Of a DNA stretch of 64,000 bases, positions 12,943 to 20,899 are shown piece after piece. A program made the translations under genes and the position numbers. This DNA comes from Rhodovastum atsumiense. GTDB lineage: Bacteria > Pseudomonadota > Alphaproteobacteria > Acetobacterales > Acetobacteraceae. Numbering within the stretch: the first letter of the stretch is position 1; every line of letters starts with the position of its first letter. The stretch is taken from positions 983,001 through 1,047,000 of the forward strand of contig NZ_OW485601.1 in assembly GCF_937425535.1 (NCBI RefSeq), written 5' to 3'. The notes under the pieces are model-generated. The model was not told the origin of the DNA. It saw nothing but the letters and a program-made list of their open reading frames with translations, and did no database searches.

Positions 12943-13275
12943 TCAGGTTTCGCTCTCTGCGACCAGGGCGGAAAGCGGCACGAAACCCTGGCTGCGCGGC
13001 GCCACGGCCTGCTTGAGCACCTTGAAGGTCCGCTGCTCGATCGGCGGGGACGCGACGAAATCGGCATAGGCGTGGGTCAGCGCCGCCCGGCAGGCTTCCT
13101 CGGCGGCATCGTCCGTCATCGATTCCAGCGCCGAATCCGCCAGGTATTCCGCCATCCGCCGCAGGATGTGCAGACGGGCGACATTCAGCACCTGCGGCTC
13201 GTAGGGCACGCGGAGAAGGCTGAAGAACTCCTCGGCCGCCGAAAGGCCGCGCATGCGCATGAGCAGCGTGGTCAT
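12943..13275 (-). CDS. nifW: NifW, nitrogenase-stabilising/protective protein
   Basis: 110 residues from ATG 13275, with GAGG about 6 bases upstream; an earlier ATG (13290) overlaps the nifS end and is less likely. The NifW signature is clear: GLSAAEEFFSLLRVPYEPQVLNVARLHILRR (13191-13250). NifW helps mature or protect the MoFe protein, notably against oxygen. Family length is about 110 residues. It follows nifS by 7 bases and ends the iscA-nifUSW unit. Confidence 0.93.
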   Translation of the reverse strand: MTTLLMRMRGLSAAEEFFSLLRVPYEPQVLNVARLHILRRMAEYLADSALESMTDDAAEEACRAALTHAYADFVASPPIEQRTFKVLKQAVAPRSQGFVPLSALVAESET

Positions 13276-13282
13276 GATATCC

Positions 13283-14485
13283 TCACGCATAGGTCGGGGT
13301 GAACTGGGCCGCCGCCGCGCGCCCGTCTTTCCAGAACGGCGATAACTGGCGCAGCCGCTCGATGATGGGCGGCAGCACCTCCAGCACGCGGTCAACGTCC
13401 TCGTCGGTGTTCTCGCGCGAGAACGAGAACCGGATGGCACCATGGGCCGCGGTGTAGGGCACCTTCATCGCCCGCAGCACATGCGATGGCTCCAGCGAGC
13501 CGGAGGTGCAGGCCGAACCGGAGGACGCGGCGATTCCCTCCTTGTTCATCAGCAGCAGGATGCCTTCGCCCTCGATGAATTCGAAAGCGATATTGGTGGT
13601 GTTGGGCAGGCGGTTGTCGGGATCGCCGGTGACCAGGGTATTGCTGACGCGCTGCACCAGCCCCTTCTCCAGCCGGTCGCGCAGGGAACGGACCCGGGTC
13701 TGCTCGTCCGCCATGTGCGCCATGGCCAGTTCCGCCGCGCGGCCGAGCGCCACGATCCCCGGCGCGTTCTCGGTGGAGGCACGGCGTCCGCGCTCCTGGT
13801 GGCCGCCACGCAGCAGCGGCCGCAGCTTCACGCCACGCCGCACGTACAGCGCCCCGATTCCTTTCGGCGCGTGCAACTTATGTCCGGAGAGCGACAGCAT
13901 GTCGATCTCGGTCTGCTTCAGATCGATCGGCACCTTGCCGACAGCCTGCACCGCATCGGTATGGAACAGCGCACCGGCCTCGTGGGCGAGAGTGGCAAGG
14001 CGCTCGACCGGAAAGATCGTCCCGGTCTCGTTGTTGGCCCACATGATCGAGGCAATGGCCGTCTTCGGCCCGAGCGCCTGACGGTAGGCATCGACATCCA
14101 GCCGGCCGCGCGAATCCACAGGAACCACATGCACCTTGACGCCGCGGCTCTTCTGCAGCCACTGGCACAGCGCCAGCACCGCGGGGTGCTCCACCGCCGA
14201 GGTGACCACCTCGTTGCGGCCGGTCTGCGTCTCCAGGGCCGACAGGATCGCGGTATTGTCGGATTCCGTACCACTGCCGGTGAAGACGATCTCGTGGTCG
14301 AATTCCGCCCCCAGCAGCGCCTGCACCTGGCCGCGCGCGCGCCGCAGCGCCGTGCCGACATCGGCGCCGAAAGCATGCATGGACGACGCGTTGCCGAACT
14401 GCTCGGTGAAGAAGGGCAGCATCGCCTCGACCACGAGCGGATCGACGCGGGTGGTGGCATTGTTGTCGAGATAGACCGGTCGCAT
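13283..14485 (-). CDS. nifS: NifS cysteine desulfurase
   Basis: 400 residues from ATG 14485 with AAGGGGG upstream. The start MRPVYLDNNATTRVDP is typical. The PLP-binding lysine is in SLSGHKLHAPKG and the active-site cysteine in SSGSACTSGSLEPSHV. It releases sulfur from L-cysteine and passes the persulfide to NifU for nitrogenase Fe-S clusters. It lies between nifU and nifW with short gaps. Confidence 0.97.
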   Translation of the reverse strand: MRPVYLDNNATTRVDPLVVEAMLPFFTEQFGNASSMHAFGADVGTALRRARGQVQALLGAEFDHEIVFTGSGTESDNTAILSALETQTGRNEVVTSAVEHPAVLALCQWLQKSRGVKVHVVPVDSRGRLDVDAYRQALGPKTAIASIMWANNETGTIFPVERLATLAHEAGALFHTDAVQAVGKVPIDLKQTEIDMLSLSGHKLHAPKGIGALYVRRGVKLRPLLRGGHQERGRRASTENAPGIVALGRAAELAMAHMADEQTRVRSLRDRLEKGLVQRVSNTLVTGDPDNRLPNTTNIAFEFIEGEGILLLMNKEGIAASSGSACTSGSLEPSHVLRAMKVPYTAAHGAIRFSFSRENTDEDVDRVLEVLPPIIERLRQLSPFWKDGRAAAAQFTPTYA

Positions 14486-14501
14486 CGTCACACCCCCTTG
14501 T

Positions 14502-15419
14502 TCAGTGCCCGGCCGGAACCGGGATGACGCGCAGCCCACGGCCAAGCTTCGTCGCCAGCCGCTCCTGGATGCCGTTGATGGTGACAGTTGCCGACTGGCA
14601 GCCGACACAGGCGCCGGAGAGGCGCACGAGCACGCGGTCCCCGTCCACGTCGACCAGTTCGCAATCGCCGCCATCGGCGCGCAGATACGGCCGGATTTCC
14701 TCGATCGCCGTCTCGATGGCACGGATGCGCTGCAGCGTGGTCATCTGCTGCGGCTTGGCCGCCAGCGGCGAGGTCTTGGCCCGCGCCCGCGGCTTCACGC
14801 CCGAGGCAGGATCGAAGGCAAGCGCCGGATCAAGCTCGCCTGCCGCCACCATGTCGGCATTGACCCGGGTCAGCACTTCCTCGATGCCTTCAAGGCAGGT
14901 GCCGCAACTGCCCGCCGCCTTGGTGAAATGCGTCACCTGCTCCACCGAGGTCAGGCGGTTGACGCGGATGGCGCGCTCGACCATGCCCTCGTCCACGCCG
15001 AAGCACTTGCAGAGCAGCGCGCCTTCCTCGTGGTCGTCATGCCATTCCTCGCCGCGGTAATTGGCGATGGCGGCACGCAGGGCCTCGTAGCCCATCACCG
15101 AGCAATGCATCTTCTCGGGCGGCAGGCCGCCGAGGAAATCGGCGATATCCTGGTTGGTCAGCGTCATCGCCTCGGCGATGGTGCGGCCGATGATCAGCTC
15201 GGTCAGGGCCGAGGACGAGGCGATCGCCGAGCCGCAGCCGAAGGTCTGGAACTTCGCGGCCGTGATCACCTCGGTCTCCGGGTCGACCTTGATCATCAGC
15301 CGCAGCGCGTCACCGCAGGAAATCGCACCGACATCCCCGACCGCGTTGGCGTCCTCCAGGACACCGGCGTTGCGAGGATTGTAGAAATACTCCTTGACCT
15401 TCTCACTGTATTCCCACAT
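14502..15419 (-). CDS. nifU: NifU, three-domain Fe-S cluster scaffold
   Basis: 305 residues, full length for NifU. The N-terminal IscU-like domain has cysteines in [19 protein letters not shown] and KMHCSVMG. The central [2Fe-2S] Fer2_BFD domain has CKCFGVDEG and GSCGTCLEG. The C-terminal Nfu domain has [12 protein letters not shown]. It assembles transient [4Fe-4S] clusters for NifH and for the NifB precursor. AGGGCGGG precedes the ATG. Cotranscribed with iscA and nifS. Confidence 0.97.
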   Translation of the reverse strand: MWEYSEKVKEYFYNPRNAGVLEDANAVGDVGAISCGDALRLMIKVDPETEVITAAKFQTFGCGSAIASSSALTELIIGRTIAEAMTLTNQDIADFLGGLPPEKMHCSVMGYEALRAAIANYRGEEWHDDHEEGALLCKCFGVDEGMVERAIRVNRLTSVEQVTHFTKAAGSCGTCLEGIEEVLTRVNADMVAAGELDPALAFDPASGVKPRARAKTSPLAAKPQQMTTLQRIRAIETAIEEIRPYLRADGGDCELVDVDGDRVLVRLSGACVGCQSATVTINGIQERLATKLGRGLRVIPVPAGH

Positions 15420-15431
15420 GGCGCCCGCCCT

Positions 15432-15752
15432 TCAGCAGAATGACTTGCTGCAGGAGCAGCGCGACGTCGCATTGGGATTGTCGAAGGTGAAGCCGGCGCC
15501 CTTCGTGCTGTCCACGAAATCGATCGTGGTGCCGTCCAGATGCGGGCTGCTCTCCGCGTCCACGAACAGCCGCACGCCTTCATGCTCGATCATGATGTCG
15601 TCGGGACCAGCCTCCGACACCAGGCCCATGGCGTATTTGAAGCCGGCGCAGCCGCCTGTCTTGACGGCAATGCGCAGTCCCTGCACCTGCTCCCCCGCCC
15701 GCGCGAGCGCGGTGCGCGCGGCCTCGACGGCGCTGTCGGTCAGATGGATCAT
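15432..15752 (-). CDS. iscA: nif-associated IscA/HesB-type Fe-S carrier
   Basis: 106 residues from ATG 15752, with AAGGAG upstream. The A-type carrier fold is shown by TGGCAGFKYAMGL, with one conserved Cys, and the C-terminal CSCSKSFC, with the paired cysteines. A-type carriers bind Fe or a cluster and hand it to apo-proteins. It is the first gene of the iscA-nifU-nifS-nifW operon and sits directly behind a sigma-54 promoter. Confidence 0.93.
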   Translation of the reverse strand: MIHLTDSAVEAARTALARAGEQVQGLRIAVKTGGCAGFKYAMGLVSEAGPDDIMIEHEGVRLFVDAESSPHLDGTTIDFVDSTKGAGFTFDNPNATSRCSCSKSFC

Positions 15753-15792
15753 CACGGCCTCTCCTTCGTGCTGCCCGGATGCAGCAGGGAGA

Positions 15793-15808
15793 GGCAAGCT
15801 TCATGCCA
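15793..15808 (-). promoter_or_regulatory. Sigma-54 promoter of iscA-nifUSW
   Basis: The minus strand reads TGGCAT-N5-TTGCC. The predicted start is near 15782, about 30 bases before the iscA ATG. The NifA site lies about 80 bp upstream. Confidence 0.82.
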
Positions 15809-15845
15809 GCCGGAAACCTAAGGAATTTCGGCGCCTTGCGCCAAA

Positions 15846-15862
15846 GCGGACAGAAAGTCCGC
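15846..15862 (-). terminator. Hairpin downstream of nifQ
   Basis: GCGGAC-TTTCT-GTCCGC, followed on the minus strand by TTTGG, about 40 bases past the nifQ stop. With the larger palindrome at 15863-15893 it makes two tandem hairpins that could end the nifH-nifQ transcript. The U-run is weak. Confidence 0.4.
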
Positions 15863-15878
15863 GTCGCACATCCGACGT

Positions 15879-15894
15879 TGTCGGATGTGCGACA
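15879..15894. promoter_or_regulatory. NifA upstream activator site for iscA-nifUSW, inside a 31-bp palindrome
   Basis: TGT-CGGATGTGCG-ACA fits TGT-N10-ACA. It is the right half of a perfect palindrome, 15863-15876 and 15880-15893 (arms GTCGCACATCCGAC / GTCGGATGTGCGAC, spacer GTT). The left arm resembles an inverted, imperfect second site. The site also fits the CooA pattern TGTCR-N6-YGACA. Confidence 0.78.
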
Positions 15895-15900
15895 TAGCAG

Positions 15901-16518
15901 TCATGCAGCCAGGTCGGAAGCGCAGCGCGTGCGGGCGAGCAGGCTTTCGCCGCTCTCGTCGCCGAAGCAGGTCTCGAAATCATCGCATTCGGCACAGCTC
16001 GGCGCCGAGCAGAGCATATAGCCGTCGTCGCGGCAGATCGTCCGGTAGAAGAACTTCTTCCACTTCATGTCGGACTTGTTGCGCGCGGCCAGTGGCTCGA
16101 AATGCCGGTTCAGCATCCAGCCCAGTTCGCGGCGGTTGCGCAGACCGAGATCCTGCCACAGATGGTTCGGCCGCAGGCAGCGCCGCGCAATCATGTCCGC
16201 AAGCCGCAACTGCAACACCGTGCCGTCGGTGACGCTCCGGCGCAGCAGGTCCTGCAGGCAGGCCTCGTCACCGGCCCGCGGCGAGCAGGTCTGGCCGCGC
16301 AGCCGGGCGAACACCGCCGCGGTGTGGGGGAACATCTCCGCGGCAAGGTCGGCGATCACGTCGCCATCCAGGCCCACCAGGTCCTGGATGCGGCCCGCGC
16401 CGGTCTCCGCCTCCCAGGCGGAGAGGGCGAGGATGCAGGCGACGACGTGTGCGTCGAAACCGTCGCAGCCGGGCCGGGTGGGACCGGCGATCCAGGCATA
16501 GATGTCGGCGGGCTGCAT
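15901..16518 (-). CDS. nifQ: NifQ, molybdenum donor for FeMo-co synthesis
   Basis: 205 residues from ATG 16518, preceded by GAGGA. The C-terminal cysteine motif is C-X4-C-X2-C-X5-C (MLCSAPSCAECDDFETCFG), the hallmark of NifQ, which carries a Mo-Fe-S cluster and delivers Mo to NifEN/NifH. The conserved KWKKFFYRTICRDDGY precedes it. Last gene of the long nifHDKENX-fdxB-nifQ run. The terminal 20 residues are acidic/polar. Confidence 0.94.
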   Translation of the reverse strand: MQPADIYAWIAGPTRPGCDGFDAHVVACILALSAWEAETGAGRIQDLVGLDGDVIADLAAEMFPHTAAVFARLRGQTCSPRAGDEACLQDLLRRSVTDGTVLQLRLADMIARRCLRPNHLWQDLGLRNRRELGWMLNRHFEPLAARNKSDMKWKKFFYRTICRDDGYMLCSAPSCAECDDFETCFGDESGESLLARTRCASDLAA

Positions 16519-16543
16519 GCTCGCGTCCTCCGGTTTGGATAGG

Positions 16544-16831
16544 TCAGGCGGCTCCGTGCGCCTGGGCGTTGGTCGGGCAGACCCGGGCGCAGGCGCTGCA
16601 GCCGATGCAGCCGCCGGCATCCACCATCACCATGACCTTGCGCTCGATCTCGCCGTCATCGTCTTCGTCATCGAGATTGATGAAGTTGCCGTCCTCGTCG
16701 ACGCCCTTCAGCGTCATCACGTCGCGGCTGCAGACCTTGAAGCAGCGGCCGCAGCCGATACAGACGGTCGCATCGATGGACAGAAGGTATTTCGGCTCCC
16801 AGGAACGGCCGTCACGGGTCACGAGTGGCAT
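16544..16831 (-). CDS. fdxB: Nif-specific 2[4Fe-4S] ferredoxin (ferredoxin III, FdxB)
   Basis: 95 residues. Two cluster motifs are seen: CIGCGRCFKVC and CIGCSACARVC, separated by an acidic insert (LDDEDDDGE) typical of nif-linked ferredoxin III. The N-terminus MPLVTRDGRSWEPKYL is family-like. Probable role: electron carrier in FeMo-co biosynthesis or to nitrogenase. The ribosome binding site is weak; the gene starts 7 bases after the CCE_0567-type gene, so coupling is likely. Confidence 0.93.
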   Translation of the reverse strand: MPLVTRDGRSWEPKYLLSIDATVCIGCGRCFKVCSRDVMTLKGVDEDGNFINLDDEDDDGEIERKVMVMVDAGGCIGCSACARVCPTNAQAHGAA

Positions 16832-16838
16832 GGCTTGC

Positions 16839-17039
16839 TCACGTTGTTTCGAGGCGTTTCAGTTCGGCGCGGCGCGCCGCGAGGTCGGCGAAGACGGCGT
16901 GCACGCGGGCCGCCACTTCGGGGATCTTGTCCCAGTCCTTCGGCAGTTCCTCGGAGAAATCGTGCAGTTCCATCTTGGCCGCGGTGGCCCGGGCGGAAAG
17001 GCGCTTGATCTCCGCCTTGATCTGCTCGACGTCGCTCAT
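16839..17039 (-). CDS. CCE_0567/DUF683-family small metalloprotein of nif clusters
   Basis: 66 residues, mostly helical (KAEIKRLSARATAAKMELHDFSEELP). The HDFSEELP segment and the nifX-DUF269-(this)-fdxB order identify the DUF683/CCE_0567 family. The cyanobacterial member binds metal; its role in nitrogen fixation is not defined. Its length matches the family. Confidence 0.88.
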   Translation of the reverse strand: MSDVEQIKAEIKRLSARATAAKMELHDFSEELPKDWDKIPEVAARVHAVFADLAARRAELKRLETT

Positions 17040-17068
17040 CCCCAGTCTCCTTCAGAGGCGCGGTGGGC

Positions 17069-17527
17069 TCAGGCGCGGGCCAGCTCGGGGTGGGCCTCGA
17101 TCATGGCAACGGCCTGGTCGACCGCCTTCATCCCGTCGGCGGCGAGGGCGCCCAGGTCGTTGAAGCCGAAGCGATGCACGTCGCGCAGGGTGCGCGCATA
17201 GACCACCAGCTTGCCGGCGATCAGCACCACGCGGCCGAAGCCCTCATGCGTGACCTTCATCATCGGCGAGGCGATGATACCGGTCTGCCGCTCCACCGCG
17301 AGGCCGATCGCCTGGTAGAACTTCTCCAGCCGCCCCAGCGTGTCGGGATCCGGATCACCGATGATCGGGATGGCGCGCCGTTCTTCCTTGGTCACGATGT
17401 AGTCGGCGAGCAGGGCGGTGTCCGGCTTGTTCTCCCAGGCGCCGAAGGTGTCCTCGGCGCGGATGCGCGACACCAGGCACTGCAGGAACGGGGTCGCCAT
17501 CGGGTCGGCGGCGGCAGCCTCGCTCAT
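17069..17527 (-). CDS. NifX-associated nitrogen fixation protein (DUF269)
   Basis: 152 residues from ATG 17527, with GGAG upstream. Family-typical parts are FLQCLVSRIRAEDTFGAWE and GRVVLIAGKLVVYARTLRDVHRFGF. Proteins of this family sit next to nifX in most Mo-nitrogenase clusters; the exact role is not known. It starts 2 bases after the nifX stop. Confidence 0.92.
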   Translation of the reverse strand: MSEAAAADPMATPFLQCLVSRIRAEDTFGAWENKPDTALLADYIVTKEERRAIPIIGDPDPDTLGRLEKFYQAIGLAVERQTGIIASPMMKVTHEGFGRVVLIAGKLVVYARTLRDVHRFGFNDLGALAADGMKAVDQAVAMIEAHPELARA

Positions 17528-17529
17528 GC

Positions 17530-18021
17530 TCAGGACTCCTCGTCCAGGAAGTCCATGGAGCGCGGCGGCCCCTGCAGCGCCATCACCTTGCGCAGCCATG
17601 GCGGCGGGTTGCCGGTCATCATGCCCTGCACGCGCCCGAGGATGCTCTCGATCGTTTCCGGCGTGGCCAGCTTCACCGGATGGATGCGGGCACCAACAAC
17701 CTTGGCCGCGGCCGGCCCGCCGATGGCGAGCACGAACAGCAGGTGGCAGCCGGTCAGGGCGGCGACCTTCGGGCCGATGCGGTCCATTCCTTCCGGCACA
17801 TGGGCACCGGATTCGTCGGACACGTCGTCGAAGCTGACGGCCTCGATGAACCGGGTCTCCTTCGGCGTCACGTCATAGATGGCGAAACGACGGGCCGACC
17901 CGAAATGCGCGTTCAGCGACTTCAGGTCGTTGGTGGCAATGGCGACCCGCAGATGCGGTGTCGACGGCGTCAGCGGCATGGCTGGCTCGGGGTCAATGAG
18001 CGTGAGACGGCGCGCCAGCAT
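17530..18021 (-). CDS. nifX: NifX, FeMo-co precursor carrier
   Basis: 163 residues. I chose ATG 18021 (MLARRLTLIDPEPAM) because GGAG lies 8 bases upstream and NifX proteins usually have about 20 residues before the conserved LRVAIATNDLKSLNAHFGSA. This makes nifX overlap the nifN end by 29 bases; a later ATG at 17979 would not overlap. NifX binds NifB-co and the VK-cluster and passes them between NifB, NifEN and the MoFe apoprotein. The C-terminal extension (GNPPPWLRKVMALQG) is common in alphaproteobacteria. Confidence 0.93.
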   Translation of the reverse strand: MLARRLTLIDPEPAMPLTPSTPHLRVAIATNDLKSLNAHFGSARRFAIYDVTPKETRFIEAVSFDDVSDESGAHVPEGMDRIGPKVAALTGCHLLFVLAIGGPAAAKVVGARIHPVKLATPETIESILGRVQGMMTGNPPPWLRKVMALQGPPRSMDFLDEES

Positions 18022-19393
18022 GGCGGATCTCCTCGATGGTGGCGGGCATTGGGGGGACGGCGCCTGGGAAATCATCCGGCCCGTGCGCGTGCAGGCCGGC
18101 AAGGACGATGTTCGATATCTCGAAGATGAAATCACGCGTGCCGCGGTAGCCCGCGGTGCAACGATGCAGGGCGCCCAGACGGTCGAACATAGGATAGCCG
18201 ACACGCAGCAGCGGCACGCCCAGCCGGTCGGCGGCCTGGCGTCCATGGCTGTGGGTGACCAGCAGCTCGGCCTCGCTGTCGCGGGCGAGGTCCTCGAAAT
18301 CCATCAGGTCGCCGACCACGACCCGCGCGGTGGGAACCGCGTCCAGATGCGGCGCATTGGCGGTGGAGGCCACCGCGGCCATCACCTCCGCCCCCATCGA
18401 AGCGAAGAACCCGGCAAGCGAGCAGAGCAGGTCGGGATCGGCGGCGATGGCGACGCGCCGCCCGCCGAACTGGAAATGCCCGTCCAGCATCGCATCCACC
18501 AACTGGCTGCGCTGGCGCCGCAGCCGCGGCGGCACCGGCCGCCCGGAGATATCCGCCAGCAGCGCCACGAACGCATCGGCCGGGCCAAGCCCGGTGAGCG
18601 TGGGCAACACCGTCACCGGCACGCCGGTGCGCGCGGCCAGCCGCTCGGCCGGCGCGCGCATATGCTCGCCAATGGCGATGGTGTGGCGGGCCCGCCCCAT
18701 ATGGGCGATGCTCTCCAGCCGGGTGCCGCCATAGCTGGTGGCGGTGTACTGCTCGGGCACGGTGCCGTCGAGCGAACCGGAGACATCCGGCAGCACCACC
18801 GCGGTCAGGCCGAAGGCTTCGGCCGTCTCCACCATCCACTCGATATCAGCCGCCGTCTGGTGCACCCCGGGCAGCAGGTTGACCTGTGGCGGCACGGCGG
18901 CGGTGCCGTCGGCCGGTTCCACCATGGCGTCGATGATGGCGCTGACGGCCCGTGCCCAGCCGTCTTCCAGCCCGCCGGCGAAATCCGGCGTATGCGCCAG
19001 CACCACGCGCACCCCGGAAAGTTCCGGCCGGCGTCCCAGGATCAGGCGCAGGTCGCCATCCATTTCCTCGCCACGGGTTTCCGTCAGCGCGGTGGTGGCG
19101 ATGCCGATGAAGCGCGGCTTCATGCGCTTGGTCAGGTTCAGCAGCGCCTGTTCCAGATTGTCGGCACCGCCCATGACGGTGGCGATCTCGTCCAGGGCCG
19201 TGGTCTGCAGCGGGATCGCCTCGCGGGTATGGCGGACGGTCAGCACCAGCGCAAAGGACGTGCAGCCCTGGGCGCCGTGCAGCAGCGGCACCGCCCCTTC
19301 GATGCCGAGATAGGCAAGCGCGGCCCCCAGCGGGGCGGACGACTTCAGCGGGTTGGTGGTCAGGTTCTTACGCGCTTGCACGATCTCGGCCAT
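17993..19393 (-). CDS. nifN: NifN, FeMo-co assembly scaffold beta subunit
   Basis: 466 residues from ATG 19393 (a GTG at 19402 is the alternative). It resembles NifK: the P-cluster-like segment LLHGAQGCTSFALVL near residue 40, and the GYPMFDRLGA segment near the C-terminus. With NifE it forms the alpha2-beta2 scaffold on which the NifB-co-derived cluster receives Mo and homocitrate. It starts 9 bases after nifE and overlaps nifX. Confidence 0.95.
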   Translation of the reverse strand: MAEIVQARKNLTTNPLKSSAPLGAALAYLGIEGAVPLLHGAQGCTSFALVLTVRHTREAIPLQTTALDEIATVMGGADNLEQALLNLTKRMKPRFIGIATTALTETRGEEMDGDLRLILGRRPELSGVRVVLAHTPDFAGGLEDGWARAVSAIIDAMVEPADGTAAVPPQVNLLPGVHQTAADIEWMVETAEAFGLTAVVLPDVSGSLDGTVPEQYTATSYGGTRLESIAHMGRARHTIAIGEHMRAPAERLAARTGVPVTVLPTLTGLGPADAFVALLADISGRPVPPRLRRQRSQLVDAMLDGHFQFGGRRVAIAADPDLLCSLAGFFASMGAEVMAAVASTANAPHLDAVPTARVVVGDLMDFEDLARDSEAELLVTHSHGRQAADRLGVPLLRVGYPMFDRLGALHRCTAGYRGTRDFIFEISNIVLAGLHAHGPDDFPGAVPPMPATIEEIRHAGAPSHAH

Positions 19394-19402
19394 GGCACCC
19401 AC

Positions 19403-20845
19403 TCACCCCTCTGCCGCGATGGCGGACGCGCCGCCGATGCTGCCGGAAGCCGGGGTGCGCTCCCATGGTGCGGGACGGCGCACTTCCTGCCAGACCGGAT
19501 TGGTCAAGGAGCGATGCAATTCACGGACCAGAGCCACCATGCCGTCATAGCCGGCATAGCCGAGATGCCGTTCCTGGTTGATGTCGATCCAGGGGGTACG
19601 GGCCTTCAGCGCCACGAACTGCGACCGCCCGCCGGACAGCATGATGTCGGCCTCGCCACGGGCGAGCTGCGCGTACATCTCGCGTGGCGGGATGCTGTCG
19701 ACCATGTGCGCATCCGTTCCCATCAGCGTGCGAATGCGGCTCTTGTCCTCGTCAGTGGATTTGCGCACCGAGGTATGGGTGATGGTCATGCCGATCTCCT
19801 GCAACGCGGAGACGATCGACCAGGATTTCACGCCACCGGTGTACAGCAGCACCCGCTTGCCCTGCAGCGCGGCGCGGTACGGCTCCATGCGCGCCCAGGC
19901 CCGCGCCTCCTCCGCCGCGATCAGCGCCTCGGTGCGGTCCTGCAGCGCGGCGTCGGCGCCGCGGGCGACCAGCAGGCGCGCAAGCGAACGCAGCGATTCC
20001 GAGGTGTCGGAGATGCCGTAGAAGGATCCCTCGAAATAGGGGATGCCCCAGCGCTCCTTTATCTTGCGGGCGACGTTGATCAGGGCGCTGGAGCAGACCA
20101 TCATGTTGAGCTGCGCCCGGTGGCAGGAAGCGATATCGCGATAGCGCGAATCGCCGGTGATGCAGGCCTGGATGCGGATGCCCAGCGCATCGAGCAGCGG
20201 CCGCACCTGCCACAGCTCCCCGGACACATTGTATTCGCCGAGGATGTTCACGTCGGTCGGCGTGGTGACCTCGGGTTCCTGGGTGCCGATGACATGGGCA
20301 AGCAGGGTCTCGCCGGCGAGCCGGTTGCCCAGATTCTTGCTGCCGGCGAAACCGGGGGCGTTGACGGGAATGCAGGGGGTGCCGAGTTTGGCGGAGGCAT
20401 GGCGGCACACCGCCTCGATATCGTCGCCGATCATCGCCGGCACGCAGGTGGCGTAGACGAAGACCGCGGGCGGGTTGTGGCGGGCGATCGCTTCCTTGAT
20501 GGCGCGATAGAGGCGCTTCTCGCCATTGCCCAGGACGATGTCCATCTCGGACAGGTCGGTGGTGAAGCCAAGCCGGTAGGTCTGCGGGCCGGAACTGCCG
20601 GAATGGCGGTTGTCCCAGCCATTGCCCTCGCAGGCCAGCGGGCCATGCACCAGATGCACGGCGTCGGTGATGGGCTGCAGCGCGATCTTGGCGCCGTCGA
20701 AGGCGCAGCCGCCGGCGGCGGCCCCGGGGGTGAGCGGCTTGGAGCAGCCCTTCTTGCGCTGCTTCTCGTCCTTGGCCTGGTTGGTAGGACAGGCGGGCTC
20801 GTTGAAGACCTCGGCGATCCGGGCTTTCAATGCGTCGCTGCTCAT
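19403..20845 (-). CDS. nifE: NifE, FeMo-co assembly scaffold alpha subunit
   Basis: 480 residues. GGAGGGG precedes the ATG. Family features: the N-terminal [54 protein letters not shown] and the cluster-site cysteine region LNMMVCSSALINVA. It shares a hairpin-containing 54-base gap with nifK. Confidence 0.96.
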   Translation of the reverse strand: MSSDALKARIAEVFNEPACPTNQAKDEKQRKKGCSKPLTPGAAAGGCAFDGAKIALQPITDAVHLVHGPLACEGNGWDNRHSGSSGPQTYRLGFTTDLSEMDIVLGNGEKRLYRAIKEAIARHNPPAVFVYATCVPAMIGDDIEAVCRHASAKLGTPCIPVNAPGFAGSKNLGNRLAGETLLAHVIGTQEPEVTTPTDVNILGEYNVSGELWQVRPLLDALGIRIQACITGDSRYRDIASCHRAQLNMMVCSSALINVARKIKERWGIPYFEGSFYGISDTSESLRSLARLLVARGADAALQDRTEALIAAEEARAWARMEPYRAALQGKRVLLYTGGVKSWSIVSALQEIGMTITHTSVRKSTDEDKSRIRTLMGTDAHMVDSIPPREMYAQLARGEADIMLSGGRSQFVALKARTPWIDINQERHLGYAGYDGMVALVRELHRSLTNPVWQEVRRPAPWERTPASGSIGGASAIAAEG

Positions 20846-20864
20846 ACGCCCCTCCGGAAATAGA

Positions 20865-20890
20865 CCGGGCGGCCGTTGCGGGCCGCCCGG
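20865..20890 (-). other. Stem-loop between nifK and nifE
   Basis: A perfect 10-bp GC stem (CCGGGCGGCC / GGCCGCCCGG) with a 6-base loop, in the short gap between nifK and nifE. It has no U-run. Likely an mRNA stabiliser or partial attenuator that sets nifHDK above nifEN; this is inference. Confidence 0.6.
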
Positions 20891-20899
20891 CGGTCGGTC

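Noticed and set aside
17879-20863. A 994-codon open frame on the plus strand across nifX, nifN and nifE
   Set aside because: It is the antisense shadow of nifX/nifN/nifE, with Gly/Arg/Gln/His-rich composition and no domain. Long shadows are expected at this GC content.
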